DNA of 47,751 bases from the NCBI GenBank assembly GCA_023426375.1, contig JAFAAV010000129.1:1-47751 (forward strand), read 5' to 3'. Of the stretch, positions 16,363-25,102 are shown one piece after another (the first letter of the stretch is position 1; every line of letters begins with the position of its first letter). A program made the translations under genes and the position numbers. Origin of the DNA: Actinomycetes bacterium. Its GTDB lineage: Bacteria > Actinomycetota > Actinomycetes > Actinomycetales > Micrococcaceae. The notes below the pieces were generated by a model, which ran no database searches, was not told where the DNA came from, and saw only the letters and a program-made list of their open reading frames with translations.

Positions 16363-16391
16363 TTGTGGCTGTGATGTGAGTCTCATAGACT
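16363..16391 (+). promoter_or_regulatory. Candidate promoter of the alcohol dehydrogenase gene
   Basis: TTGTGG (16363-16368) and TAGACT (16386-16391) are separated by 17 nt, matching -35/-10 spacing for a housekeeping sigma factor. The start codon lies 62 nt downstream. Confidence 0.5.
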
Positions 16392-16453
16392 GAAAATCCG
16401 CTGAGGCGGTTTCATCGACGGCACCGTGCCAGACCGTGCAAAGGAGCATGAGG

Positions 16454-17479
16454 ATGACCGAGACATTCCAAGCAGCAGTGGTTCACAACTTCGGTGACGA
16501 ACTCACCATCGACGAGGTCGAAGTACCCCAGCCGGGACCGGGACAGGCCCTCGTCAAGCTGATTTCATCGGGCGTGTGCCATACGGATTTGCATGCCGCC
16601 CAGGGCGACTGGCCGGTGAAACCCACGCTTCCGTTGATCCCGGGTCACGAGGGTGTGGGCACCGTGGTGGCCGTGGGCGAAGGCGTGGATGACCTCAAGG
16701 AGGGCGACCTGGTCGGCAATGCCTGGCTGGGCAGCTCGTGCGGTAACTGCCAGTACTGTCGCGCAGGGTGGGAAACTTTGTGCGAGGAGCAGACCAATTC
16801 GGGGTACTCCAGTAACGGGTCCTTCGGCGAGTACATGCTGGTGGACGCAAAATTCGCCGCTCGCATTCCCGAGGGAGCGGACCCCTACGAGGTGGCTCCC
16901 GTGCTGTGCGCGGGAGTGACCGTGTACAAGGGCCTCAAGGAGACCGAGGTGCGCCCCGGCGAATGGGTCGTGATCTCTGGTATCGGTGGTCTGGGGCATC
17001 TGGCCGTGCAGTACGCCGTGGCCATGGGCATGCGCGTCGCAGCGGTGGACGTCGCTGATGACAAGCTCGCGCTGGCCAAGAAACACGGCGCGGAGGTCAC
17101 GGTGAACGCCTTTGCGGCGGATCCGGCCGAGGCCATTCAGGAGCAGATCGGTGGCGCCCACGGCGTGCTGGTCACGGCCGTGCACCCGGATGCGTTCGGT
17201 CAGGCCATCGGTATGACCCGTCGCAAGGGAACCATCGTGTTCAACGGCCTGCCCCCGGGAGAGTTCCCCGCGCCGATCTTCGACATTGTGCTCAAACGAC
17301 TCACGATTCGCGGTTCCATCGTGGGCACGCGCAAGGACATGGAAGAGGCCCTGGACTTCTACGCCCGCGGCCTGATCCATCCCACGTTCCACACCCGCGA
17401 GCTCGGGGAGATCAACCAAATCTTCGACGAGATGCACCACGCCAAGATCTACGGACGCGTGGTGATCAAGTACCAGTAG
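16454..17479 (+). CDS. adhP: Zinc-dependent alcohol dehydrogenase (AdhP type)
   Basis: A 341-aa medium-chain dehydrogenase that interconverts primary alcohols and aldehydes with NAD(H). Catalytic zinc ligands are in CHTDLH and GHEGVG; the structural zinc is held by the four Cys of CGNCQYCRAGWETLC; the Rossmann loop is GIGGLGHLAVQYA. Length and sequence fit the ethanol-active AdhP group. I chose the ATG at 16454, seven nt after AAGGAG. Single gene flanked by a promoter and a bidirectional terminator. Gene symbol by family resemblance. Confidence 0.92.
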   Translation: MTETFQAAVVHNFGDELTIDEVEVPQPGPGQALVKLISSGVCHTDLHAAQGDWPVKPTLPLIPGHEGVGTVVAVGEGVDDLKEGDLVGNAWLGSSCGNCQYCRAGWETLCEEQTNSGYSSNGSFGEYMLVDAKFAARIPEGADPYEVAPVLCAGVTVYKGLKETEVRPGEWVVISGIGGLGHLAVQYAVAMGMRVAAVDVADDKLALAKKHGAEVTVNAFAADPAEAIQEQIGGAHGVLVTAVHPDAFGQAIGMTRRKGTIVFNGLPPGEFPAPIFDIVLKRLTIRGSIVGTRKDMEEALDFYARGLIHPTFHTRELGEINQIFDEMHHAKIYGRVVIKYQ

Positions 17480-17516
17480 GGGCAGATCGGTAGCGGACCG
17501 TATCAGTCGAGAAGAG

Positions 17517-17554
17517 AACTGGCCCGGAAGCTGTGGAACGCTTCCGGGCCAGTT
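17517..17554. terminator. Bidirectional terminator between adhP and tRNA-Thr
   Basis: A perfect 15-bp stem, AACTGGCCCGGAAGC at 17517-17531 with its complement at 17540-17554, around an 8-nt loop. It lies between the convergent dehydrogenase and tRNA genes and can serve both. Confidence 0.88.
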
Positions 17555-17563
17555 CGTGTTCGG

Positions 17564-17637
17564 AGCCCCCTGCCGGATTCGAACCGGCGACCCTCTGTTT
17601 ACAAGACAGATGCTCTGGCCATCTGAGCTAAGGAGGC
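17564..17637 (-). tRNA. tRNA-Thr (anticodon TGT)
   Basis: A 74-nt cloverleaf on the minus strand. The acceptor stem pairs GCCTCCT with AGGGGGC (one G-U), the D-arm is GCTCAGATGGCCAGAGC, the anticodon stem TCTGT/ACAGA holds loop CTTGTAA with anticodon TGT, and the T-arm is GCCGGTTCGAATCCGGC. The CCA end is not encoded. Confidence 0.96.
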
Positions 17638-17812
17638 GTACCCGTTGCCGATCGCTGTGGCGCGGCGGTGGGACCGCTCCATATTACTGGACAACGCGAC
17701 GATGGACGAACCGCGACCCTCCGTGAGTGAGAGCGCCACCACTTAGGCCGTCCGTACTTAGTTAGCAATTACTCACTATCGGCCAGGACTCAAACGTGCT
17801 TTCATATCAATC

Positions 17813-18319
17813 ATGGAAATCAAGGGAAAACTTGCTGAAGCTATCAACGATCAAATCACCATGGAGCTGCAGGCCACGGTCGTGTACCGCCAGCTCGCCA
17901 TCGAAATGGATGTTGCGAGCTTGCCCGGCTTCGCCAAGTGGTTCCGCGCCCAGGCCGCCGAGGAAATCACCCACGCCGAGAAGTTCATCGATCACATGGT
18001 GGACCGCGGCGGAGATCCTCAGATCGGCGACATGGCCGGACCCAACATCCAGGACAAGTCCGTTCTTGGTTGCTTCGAGTCCGCGCTGAACCACGAGCGC
18101 AAGGTCTCCGAGTCCATCCGTAACCTGTACCGCCTGGCACAGGAAGAAGGCGACATCGACTCGATGCCGCTGCTGCACTGGTTCATCAACGAGCAGGTCG
18201 AGGAAGAGGCCACCGTCGAAGGCATTTGTGATCAGGTTCGCCTGGTCCACAACGACGGCCCCGGCCTGCTCCGTCTGGACGCCGAACTCGGCTCCCGCAA
18301 GGCACCCACCGTCGCCTAA
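17813..18319 (+). CDS. Ferritin (non-haem iron storage)
   Basis: A 168-aa ferritin that oxidises Fe(II) and stores it in a 24-subunit shell. Ferroxidase ligands are all in place: E18, E51-x-x-H54, E95, Q128 and E131, the pattern of bacterial FtnA/mycobacterial BfrB. There is no clear Shine-Dalgarno before the ATG (CATATCAATC), which is unusual for this window, so a leaderless or weakly initiated mRNA is possible. The AT-richer upstream stretch at 17755-17780 may hold the promoter. A long palindromic terminator follows. Confidence 0.94.
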   Translation: MEIKGKLAEAINDQITMELQATVVYRQLAIEMDVASLPGFAKWFRAQAAEEITHAEKFIDHMVDRGGDPQIGDMAGPNIQDKSVLGCFESALNHERKVSESIRNLYRLAQEEGDIDSMPLLHWFINEQVEEEATVEGICDQVRLVHNDGPGLLRLDAELGSRKAPTVA

Positions 18320-18344
18320 CTCGACCGCACATGGGCTGAGCGAC

Positions 18345-18380
18345 AAAGACCGGCACTGCGAATTCGCAGTGCCGGTCTTT
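18345..18380. terminator. 36-bp palindromic bidirectional terminator
   Basis: AAAGACCGGCACTGCGAA followed immediately by its exact reverse complement, ending TCTTTTG. It separates the convergent ferritin and TIGR03085-type genes and has T-runs on both strands. Confidence 0.92.
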
Positions 18381-18458
18381 TGCCGTCCTCTTCAGGCCTT
18401 CTTCGTCACGGCCCACCGTCAAAGGTCCCGAACGAAGGGATGTCTACTGTGGACGTGC

Positions 18459-19061
18459 TTACTCCTGGGTGATCTCCACGTCCGCCTGCTCCTGGCGGCC
18501 GAAGGCCCACAGCAGCAGCTCGGACGGCTCACCGCGGACCAGGTCCACGTGGCGAGCCGAACGCTTGCCGCCGCGCACTGCACCGAAGCCGTTGGCCAAC
18601 AGCACTACGGAGTTGGATTCCTTGCGCAACAGCGCCGGACCCATGAGCTTGAGGATGTTCCACAAGTCCTTCTGCTCGTCGTGGAGTAACTGCCGGGCGT
18701 GCCACTGGGGTTGGGCACGGCGGACGTCCTCGTGGTGGACGAAGAACTCGCCCGTGTTCATGCGCTTGTCCACGGGCGACCAACGGCCGGGGGAGTGCAA
18801 CGGCGGGCGCTCCACGAGATCGACGAGCTCGTCCCAGGGCATGTCGTTGTACTTGTTCTCCACGGTCTTGAAGTGGGAACCCAGAACCGGGACCTTAGGC
18901 GCGAAGATGCCCACGGCGGCGTCGGGCCGACCATCGCGAATCACCAGGTGGACGGCCAGGTCGCGCGCGTTCCAGCCCTCGCACAGGGTGGGGGCCTCGG
19001 GACCTACGCGGCGCAACAGAGCGGCCAAGTGGCGGCGTTCAACATTGGCGAAATTAGTCAT
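18459..19061 (-). CDS. TIGR03085-family protein (DinB/maleylpyruvate isomerase-like)
   Basis: A 200-aa protein of an actinobacterial family related to mycothiol-dependent maleylpyruvate isomerase/DinB four-helix proteins. The N-terminal stretch FANVERRHLAALLRRVGPEA, the GWNARDLAVHLVIRDGRPD motif with its His, and FFVHHEDVRRAQP are characteristic; the histidines would bind a metal. Function is not established; a mycothiol-linked transferase is a reasonable guess. It is on the minus strand, convergent with ferritin, and starts 63 nt after the exporter operon. Confidence 0.85.
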   Translation of the reverse strand: MTNFANVERRHLAALLRRVGPEAPTLCEGWNARDLAVHLVIRDGRPDAAVGIFAPKVPVLGSHFKTVENKYNDMPWDELVDLVERPPLHSPGRWSPVDKRMNTGEFFVHHEDVRRAQPQWHARQLLHDEQKDLWNILKLMGPALLRKESNSVVLLANGFGAVRGGKRSARHVDLVRGEPSELLLWAFGRQEQADVEITQE

Positions 19062-19124
19062 GAAAAATCCGTTCTAGCGGTGCGTACGGTCATGGTCCAC
19101 GGTAGACGGGCAGGGTGCTGATTA

Positions 19125-21107
19125 CTAGCGACCCTCGCTCGGCGCTTCATGTGCCGCGCCTTGATTCGATGGCTGCTCCGGGGTGTCCACGGGTGCCTCC
19201 GGGGCGTTGAACTGCGAGTCGTACAGATCGGAGTAGTGGCCGCCCAGGGCGATGAGCTGCTCATGTGAACCCTGCTCCACGATCTTGCCGGATTCCATGA
19301 CCAGGATGGTGTCCGCGTCGCGGATGGTGGACAACCGGTGGGCGATCACGAACGACGTGCGCTGGGCGCGTAGCGCGGCCATCGCGTGTTGCACCAGCAG
19401 TTCCGTGCGGGTGTCCACGGACGACGTCGCTTCGTCCAGGATCAGCAGCGACGGTTGCGACAAGAACGCGCGGGCGATCGTGATCAGCTGCTTCTCGCCC
19501 ACGGAGATGCTGCCACCCTCCTCATCGATCAGGGTGTCGTAGCCGTCGGGAAGTGCCCGGACGAAGCGGTCCACGTACGTGGCCTTCGCGGCGTCGATGA
19601 CCTCGTCGTCTGTGGCGTCCTGACGGCCGTAGCGGATGTTCTCCATGATGCTGCCGGAGAACAGCCAGGCGTCCTGGAGCACCATGCCCACCTGGGAGCG
19701 CAGTTCGTCGCGGGACAGATCGCGGATGTCGATGCCGTCCAGGGTGATGCAGCCTTCATCGATCTCGTAGAACCGCAGGATCAGGTTGACCAGGGTGGTC
19801 TTGCCCGCGCCCGTGTGCCCCACGATCGCCACGGTGTGTCCGGGCCGCGCTTCGAAGGAGAGACCCTCGATGAGTGGACGAGCGCCAGCGGCCAGCGCCT
19901 CCTTGTCGTAAGAGAAGCTGACGTGATCGAATCGCACATGTCCACTGGAGCGAGCGGGCAGGTGCTCGGTAGCGGTTTCGGGATCCTGTTCCTGGGCGTC
20001 CAGCAACTCGAAGGTGCGCTCCGCAGAGGCCACGCCGGACTGCAACTGGGTGGCCATGCCGGCCACCTGGGACAGCGGCTGCGTGAACTCGCGCGAGTAC
20101 TGGATGAACGCGGTGGCATCGCCCAGGGTCATCTGACCGGTTGCCACGCGCAGGCCACCGAACACGGCGATCCCCACGTACGAGAGGTAGGAAATGAACT
20201 GCATGACCGGCATGATGGTGCCGGACATGAACTGGGCCCCGAAGGACGCCTGGAAGAGCTTCTCGTTGCGCTCGTCAAAGGTGGCGTCCATGTCGTGCTG
20301 ACGGCCGTAGGCGTGCACCAACTCGTGGCCCGAGAAGGATTCCTCGATGTGACCGTTGAGATGACCAGTGGCCTCCCACTGCTGTGTGAACAACTTCTGG
20401 GAGCGCGTACCGATGAATCCCGCTGCCACGGCGGAGAGTGGGAGCGCGACCAGCGCCACCAGCGCGAGCTGCCAGGAGACGATGAACATCATCACGGTGA
20501 TGCCGATGACCGTGAGCACGCTCTGCACTAGTTGCGAGAATGCTTGCTGCAGTGCGGTCTGGATGTTATCCACGTCGTTGGTCACGCGCGACATCACGTC
20601 ACCGCGCTGCCGGGAGTCGAAATAGCTCAACGGGAGAGCGTTGATCTTGCGTTCGACCTCGGCGCGCAAGTTGTACACCACGCGCATCACCACGATGTTC
20701 AGGACGTAGCCCTGCAGCCACATGAGCAACGAGGCGACCGCGTACATGCCGAGCACCGTGAGGATCAGGGTGCCCAGCATGGTGAAGTCCACGCCTTGAC
20801 CGGGAACGAGATCGATGGCGGACATCATGTCCGCGAGGGTGTCCTGCCCCTGCGCTCGCAGTCCGTCGATCACTTGAGCCTTTTCCACGCCCTCGGGCAG
20901 TTCCCTGCCGATCACGCCGGCGAAGATCACGTCCATGGCTCGACCCAGGACGCGAGGTGCGTAGACGCTCAAAACTACCGAGACGATCACGGCGGCGAAG
21001 ACCACGATCAGGGCCAGCTTGTGAGGGAACAACAACTTGACCAGGCGGACTGCGGAGGGCCAGAAGTGCCGCGCCTTCTTGACGGGTTCTTCCATTTCGT
21101 AACTCAT
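19125..21107 (-). CDS. ABC exporter half-transporter, catalytic-site subunit
   Basis: A 660-aa type-IV ABC exporter subunit: about six membrane helices in residues 30-360, then a nucleotide-binding domain with Walker A VGHTGAGKTTL, Walker B LLILDEATSSVD (catalytic Glu present) and a non-standard signature, SVGEKQL, in place of LSGGQ. The C-terminal ~30 residues are a Pro/Glu-rich tail. It overlaps the upstream subunit gene by 4 nt (ATGA). The motif pattern complements the partner: this subunit's Walker B with the partner's normal signature makes the one active ATP site. Substrates could be drugs, lipids or peptides. Confidence 0.93.
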   Translation of the reverse strand: MSYEMEEPVKKARHFWPSAVRLVKLLFPHKLALIVVFAAVIVSVVLSVYAPRVLGRAMDVIFAGVIGRELPEGVEKAQVIDGLRAQGQDTLADMMSAIDLVPGQGVDFTMLGTLILTVLGMYAVASLLMWLQGYVLNIVVMRVVYNLRAEVERKINALPLSYFDSRQRGDVMSRVTNDVDNIQTALQQAFSQLVQSVLTVIGITVMMFIVSWQLALVALVALPLSAVAAGFIGTRSQKLFTQQWEATGHLNGHIEESFSGHELVHAYGRQHDMDATFDERNEKLFQASFGAQFMSGTIMPVMQFISYLSYVGIAVFGGLRVATGQMTLGDATAFIQYSREFTQPLSQVAGMATQLQSGVASAERTFELLDAQEQDPETATEHLPARSSGHVRFDHVSFSYDKEALAAGARPLIEGLSFEARPGHTVAIVGHTGAGKTTLVNLILRFYEIDEGCITLDGIDIRDLSRDELRSQVGMVLQDAWLFSGSIMENIRYGRQDATDDEVIDAAKATYVDRFVRALPDGYDTLIDEEGGSISVGEKQLITIARAFLSQPSLLILDEATSSVDTRTELLVQHAMAALRAQRTSFVIAHRLSTIRDADTILVMESGKIVEQGSHEQLIALGGHYSDLYDSQFNAPEAPVDTPEQPSNQGAAHEAPSEGR

Positions 21108-22849
21108 GAAAGCCCCCCGGTGCTCTGCTCCGCACTGAGCTGAGATTCGACGATCTCTCGATAGGTGTCGCTGGAGTCCAGCAGTTCTCGGTGAGTACCG
21201 CGGGCAGTGATCCGGCCGTGCTCCAGGACTAGGATCTGATCAGCGCCGGTGATCGTGGAGACACGTTGCGCCACGGTGACCACAGTGGAGTTTCGAGTGA
21301 CAGGGCGCAATGCCTCGCGCAGCTTCGCGTCCGTGGTGACGTCCAGGGCCGAGAACGAATCATCGAAGACGTACACGCGAGGGTTTGTCACGATGGCACG
21401 AGCAATGCACAGCCGCTGCCGCTGTCCACCGGAGACATTGGTGCCACCCTGAGAAATGGGGGTGTTCAGGCCCTCAGGCTTCTCCCGCACGAAGCCATCC
21501 GCTTGAGCCACCGTGAGCGCTTCCCAGAGTTCTTCGTCCGTGGCCTCCTGGCGACCGAAGCGAAGGTTTGACGCAATGGTGCCGGAGAAGAGGAAGGGTT
21601 TCTGAGGTACGAGTCCCACGCTCGAGGCCAGTTCCTGAGGCGGGTACTCGGCCAGAGCGACGTCGTCCAGGGTGACTTTCCCCGAAACCGGGTCGAACAG
21701 CCGTGGGATCAAATTGACCAGTGAGGACTTACCCGAGCCGGTCGCACCGATGATGGCCAGGGTCTGACCCGGTACGGCGGTGAAACTGATGCGGTCCAGA
21801 ACGGGGGCCTCGGCGCCGGGGTACTTGAACGTGACGTCATGGAACTCCAGCTTGCCGTGACGGGACGAGGGTTCCACGGGGCGGGCCGGGGCGTTCATGG
21901 TGGGTTCGGTGTCCAATACCTCGTTGATGCGCTCGGCGCAGACCACCGCTCGGGGGACCATCATCATCATGAAGGTGCCCATCATGACTGCCATGAGGAT
22001 CTGGAGCAGGTACTGCAGGAAGGCAGTGAGGGAACCGACTTCGATGAGGCCCTGATCAACGCGCTGACCACCGAACCACAGCACCGCGGCCGTGGCGATG
22101 TGCATGATCATGTTGATGATGGGGAACATCAGGACGAACAACGAGCCGATCTGCACGGAGATGTCCGTGAGCTGTTGATTCGCGCGAGCGAAGCGCTCCG
22201 TCTCGTGGCGTTCCTTGACGAAGGCCCGAATCACGCGGATGCCGGTGATCTGCTCGCGGAGCACCCCGTTGATGCCGTCGATGCGGTCCTGCATGATGCG
22301 GAACCATGGCATCAGCTTGGCCACGATAATGCCCAGCAACACGCCCATGACCGGGATGGATACCCACACGAGCCACGACAACCCGGCATCCTCGCGGAGC
22401 GCCATGACAATGCCGCCCACGCACATGATGGGCGCCATGACCATGAAGTTCAGCCCCATAAGGGTGAGCATCTGGATCTGCTGGACGTCATTGGTATTAC
22501 GTGTGATCAGAGTGGGTGCACCGAATTTGCCCACTTCACGTGCGCTGAAGGAACCGACCTGGCGGTACACCGAGCGTCGGACGTCCCGGCCCAGACCCAT
22601 GGCAGCACGGGAACCGCAGTAGACGGCGATCACGGCGGCGATCACCTGCACGAAGGCGATCCCCAGCATCATGGCGCCGGTGCGCCAGATGTAATCGGTG
22701 TCGCCACGGGCCACTCCCTGGTCGATGATCCGGGCGTTGAGGCTCGGCAGGTAGAGGGTGGCGATGGTGGAGGCCAACTGGAAGATGAGTACGGCGATGA
22801 TCCAGGGCCGGTAGGCGCGGGAATAGGTGCGCAGCAAACGCAAGAGCAT
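21104..22849 (-). CDS. ABC exporter half-transporter, degenerate-site subunit
   Basis: A 581-aa partner of the previous subunit with six membrane helices (residues ~15-300) and a nucleotide-binding domain: Walker A IGATGSGKSSL, normal signature VSGGQRQRL, and Walker B VYVFDDSFSALD, where Asp replaces the catalytic Glu. That is the degenerate site known from heterodimeric exporters such as TM287/288. First gene of a two-gene leftward operon; its start faces the Nramp gene across ~130 nt containing a long palindrome. Confidence 0.93.
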   Translation of the reverse strand: MLLRLLRTYSRAYRPWIIAVLIFQLASTIATLYLPSLNARIIDQGVARGDTDYIWRTGAMMLGIAFVQVIAAVIAVYCGSRAAMGLGRDVRRSVYRQVGSFSAREVGKFGAPTLITRNTNDVQQIQMLTLMGLNFMVMAPIMCVGGIVMALREDAGLSWLVWVSIPVMGVLLGIIVAKLMPWFRIMQDRIDGINGVLREQITGIRVIRAFVKERHETERFARANQQLTDISVQIGSLFVLMFPIINMIMHIATAAVLWFGGQRVDQGLIEVGSLTAFLQYLLQILMAVMMGTFMMMMVPRAVVCAERINEVLDTEPTMNAPARPVEPSSRHGKLEFHDVTFKYPGAEAPVLDRISFTAVPGQTLAIIGATGSGKSSLVNLIPRLFDPVSGKVTLDDVALAEYPPQELASSVGLVPQKPFLFSGTIASNLRFGRQEATDEELWEALTVAQADGFVREKPEGLNTPISQGGTNVSGGQRQRLCIARAIVTNPRVYVFDDSFSALDVTTDAKLREALRPVTRNSTVVTVAQRVSTITGADQILVLEHGRITARGTHRELLDSSDTYREIVESQLSAEQSTGGLS

Positions 22850-22931
22850 GCGGGGTCCTGACTGTGTTCATGGTGAGCGACGCTCGACCATGACACACAG
22901 GATACGCCTGTGCTCAGACACCCAAACGGGC

Positions 22932-22957
22932 TAAAGTTTCGGTACACCGAAACTTTA
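22932..22957. promoter_or_regulatory. 26-bp palindromic operator upstream of Nramp gene
   Basis: TAAAGTTTCGGT-AC-ACCGAAACTTTA: perfect 12-bp arms around 2 nt. Its left end (TAAAGT) fits a -10 box and it ends 22 nt before the Nramp start, so a bound repressor would block transcription. A metal-sensing MntR/DtxR-type regulator is likely by context, but no such regulator is encoded in this window. Confidence 0.75.
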
Positions 22958-22979
22958 AAGTGCACCCAGAGGAGACGCC

Positions 22980-24227
22980 TTGCTCAACCGGAAGACCCGA
23001 GTCGAGAATCGGCCGGCCACCCGTCGCGTCATCACGGCATTGGGTCCTGCGTTCGTGGCAGCCATCGCGTATGTGGACCCGGGCAATGTGGCGGCTAACG
23101 TGAGTGCGGGTGCAAGTTTCGGGTATCTGCTGGTTTGGGTCCTAGTGATCGCCAACGTGATGGCCATGGTCATCCAGTACCTCTCGGCCAAACTGGGCAT
23201 CGTCACGGGCAAGTCCCTTCCGGAGGTCGTGGGAGAGTCCCTGCCCCGCAAGGCGCGCATCGCGTACTGGGTTCAGGCTGAACTGATGGCGGTGGCCACG
23301 GATGTCGCAGAGGTGATCGGTGGCGCGTTGGCGCTGTGGTTGCTGTTCGGAATTCCACTGCCGCTGGGTGGCGTGATCGTGGCCGTGATCTCGATGGCCG
23401 TGCTGTCCATTCAGAACCGCAGGGGGCAGCGGATCTTCGAAACCGTCATCCTGGCCATGCTGGGCATCATCACCGCGGGCTTCTTGGCGGGCCTGGTGGT
23501 CGCACCACCCGAGCCGGCAGGGGTTCTGGGTGGCATGGTGCCGCGTCTGGAGGGTTCTCAGTCCCTGGTGCTGGCGGCGAGCATGCTGGGAGCCACGGTC
23601 ATGCCGCATGCCATCTATCTGCACTCGGCGTTGTCCCGCGATCGACACGGGGGCGCTCACGGTGTGCTGCACACGCAGTACCTGTTGCGAGCCACGCGGG
23701 TGGATGTGGTGATCGCGCTGATCGTCGCGGGCTCCGTCAACATGGGCATGCTGCTGCTGGCTGCACGCAATCTCTTCGGGGTGGAAGGCACTGACACCAT
23801 CGAAGGCGCGCACGCGGCCATCGCGGAAGCGCTGGGGCCGGCGGTCGGGATCGTCTTCGCGATCGGCTTGCTCGCCTCGGGGTTGGCTTCCACGGCGGTC
23901 GGTTCCTACGCGGGAGACGTGGTGACGGCAGGGTTGCTGCACCGCCGAATCCCATTGTTCGCGCGCCGTATCTTCACCATGATTCCCGCGGTGGTCCTGC
24001 TGGCCGTGGGGGTCGAACCCACGGCCGCACTTGTGGGTAGTCAAGTGGTGCTCAGTTTCGGAATCGCGTTCGCCTTGATCCCGCTCGTGTGGTTCACCGG
24101 ACGACGCCGCTTGCTCGGCCAATTTACGAACGGCCCGTTACTTTCGGGGTTCGGGTGGGTAAGTGCTGGGATCGTCGTGGTGCTCAACGTTGTCTTATTA
24201 GGACTTATGGCGATGGGTGTGGCTTAG
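22980..24227 (+). CDS. mntH: Nramp-family Mn(II)/Fe(II) transporter
   Basis: A 415-aa proton-coupled divalent metal importer with ~11 membrane helices. The metal-binding motifs are AYVDPGNVAAN in helix 1 and MPHAIYLHSAL in helix 6. The TTG start has GAGGAG five nt upstream. The gene stands alone, divergent from the exporter operon, and is preceded by a large palindrome expected to bind a repressor when metal is plentiful. Manganese as main substrate is inferred from the family. Confidence 0.94.
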   Translation: MLNRKTRVENRPATRRVITALGPAFVAAIAYVDPGNVAANVSAGASFGYLLVWVLVIANVMAMVIQYLSAKLGIVTGKSLPEVVGESLPRKARIAYWVQAELMAVATDVAEVIGGALALWLLFGIPLPLGGVIVAVISMAVLSIQNRRGQRIFETVILAMLGIITAGFLAGLVVAPPEPAGVLGGMVPRLEGSQSLVLAASMLGATVMPHAIYLHSALSRDRHGGAHGVLHTQYLLRATRVDVVIALIVAGSVNMGMLLLAARNLFGVEGTDTIEGAHAAIAEALGPAVGIVFAIGLLASGLASTAVGSYAGDVVTAGLLHRRIPLFARRIFTMIPAVVLLAVGVEPTAALVGSQVVLSFGIAFALIPLVWFTGRRRLLGQFTNGPLLSGFGWVSAGIVVVLNVVLLGLMAMGVA

Positions 24228-24240
24228 GGGGTAGTAAAAC

Positions 24241-24270
24241 CACACAAACACACATAAACTCACATATCAG
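24241..24270. promoter_or_regulatory. Three 10-bp phased CACA repeats before the fructose operon
   Basis: CACACAAACA, CACATAAACT and CACATATCAG follow one another exactly every 10 bp, one helical turn, about 40-70 nt before the DeoR-family gene. Such same-face direct repeats suit a multimeric DeoR repressor acting on its own operon. Confidence 0.5.
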
Positions 24271-24310
24271 TTAGGGGAACCACTGTCGCAGCCCCAACCG
24301 TGAGGTGAAA

Positions 24311-25102
24311 ATGTTCGCTGAGGAACGTCAAGAAGAGATCGCCCGGCTCGTGGCGCAGTCCCGCCGTGTCAACGGCGCAGAGTTGGCCAAGCGATTCTCC
24401 GTGACCATGGAAACCGTGCGCCGCGATCTGGCGGTGCTGGAAAAATCGGGGAAGCTGCGACGCGTTCACGGCGGCGCTGTGTCCGCGGATCAATCCACCA
24501 GTGGGGAGCAGGGGATTGATTCTCGGCAGCGCATCAACGCCGCCGAGAAACGGCGGATCGCCGCGGCCGCACTCGACGTCCTGGACGATTCGGGTGCGGG
24601 CGCGGTGGTACTGGACGCGGGCTCGACCGCGGAAATGCTGGCCGACCTGCTGCTGCACCGTGACAACGGATTACAGGACGGTCAGGAACGACTGATCATC
24701 ACCCACGCGCTGCACATCGCTGCCAAGCTGGCCGATACAGAAGGCATCGGCTTGGAGCTGGTGGGCGGGCGGATTCGCAAACTCACGTGGGCTGCCACCG
24801 GCGCCCGAGCTAGCCAGCACTACGAACAGCTCCGACCCGACATCGCATTCGTGGGATGCAACGGCATTCATGCCCAATTCGGACTCTCCACTCCGGATCC
24901 CATTGAAGCTGTCGTGAAAACGGCCATTGTCCGGGGTGCACGCCGCGTGGTTGCGATGTGCGACCACAGCAAGCAGGACCGAGAAACGCTCATGCAGTTC
25001 TGCTCCCTCCCCGAGATCGACACTTTCATCACCGATCGGGCTCCGGGTGCCGAACTCTCCCGCGCCCTCGAAGAAGCCAACGTGGAGGTGATTGTCGCGT
25101 GA
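24311..25102 (+). CDS. fruR: DeoR/GlpR-family regulator of fructose operon
   Basis: A 263-aa regulator with an N-terminal DeoR helix-turn-helix (ELAKRFSVTMETVRRDLAVL, then LRRVHGGAV) and a C-terminal sugar-phosphate sensor domain of the ribose-isomerase-like fold (VLDAGSTAEMLADLL). It probably senses fructose-1-phosphate or fructose-1,6-bisphosphate. The ATG at 24311 follows GAGGTG by a few nt; a GTG at 24305 is possible. It overlaps fruK by 4 nt (GTGA). The three phased repeats upstream are candidate operators. Confidence 0.88.
   Translation: MFAEERQEEIARLVAQSRRVNGAELAKRFSVTMETVRRDLAVLEKSGKLRRVHGGAVSADQSTSGEQGIDSRQRINAAEKRRIAAAALDVLDDSGAGAVVLDAGSTAEMLADLLLHRDNGLQDGQERLIITHALHIAAKLADTEGIGLELVGGRIRKLTWAATGARASQHYEQLRPDIAFVGCNGIHAQFGLSTPDPIEAVVKTAIVRGARRVVAMCDHSKQDRETLMQFCSLPEIDTFITDRAPGAELSRALEEANVEVIVA

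Noticed and set aside
17758..17776. Possible IdeR/DtxR iron box (TTAGTTAGCAATTACTCAC) before ferritin
   Set aside because: An ungapped fit gives only about half of the 19 consensus positions, so I do not call it.
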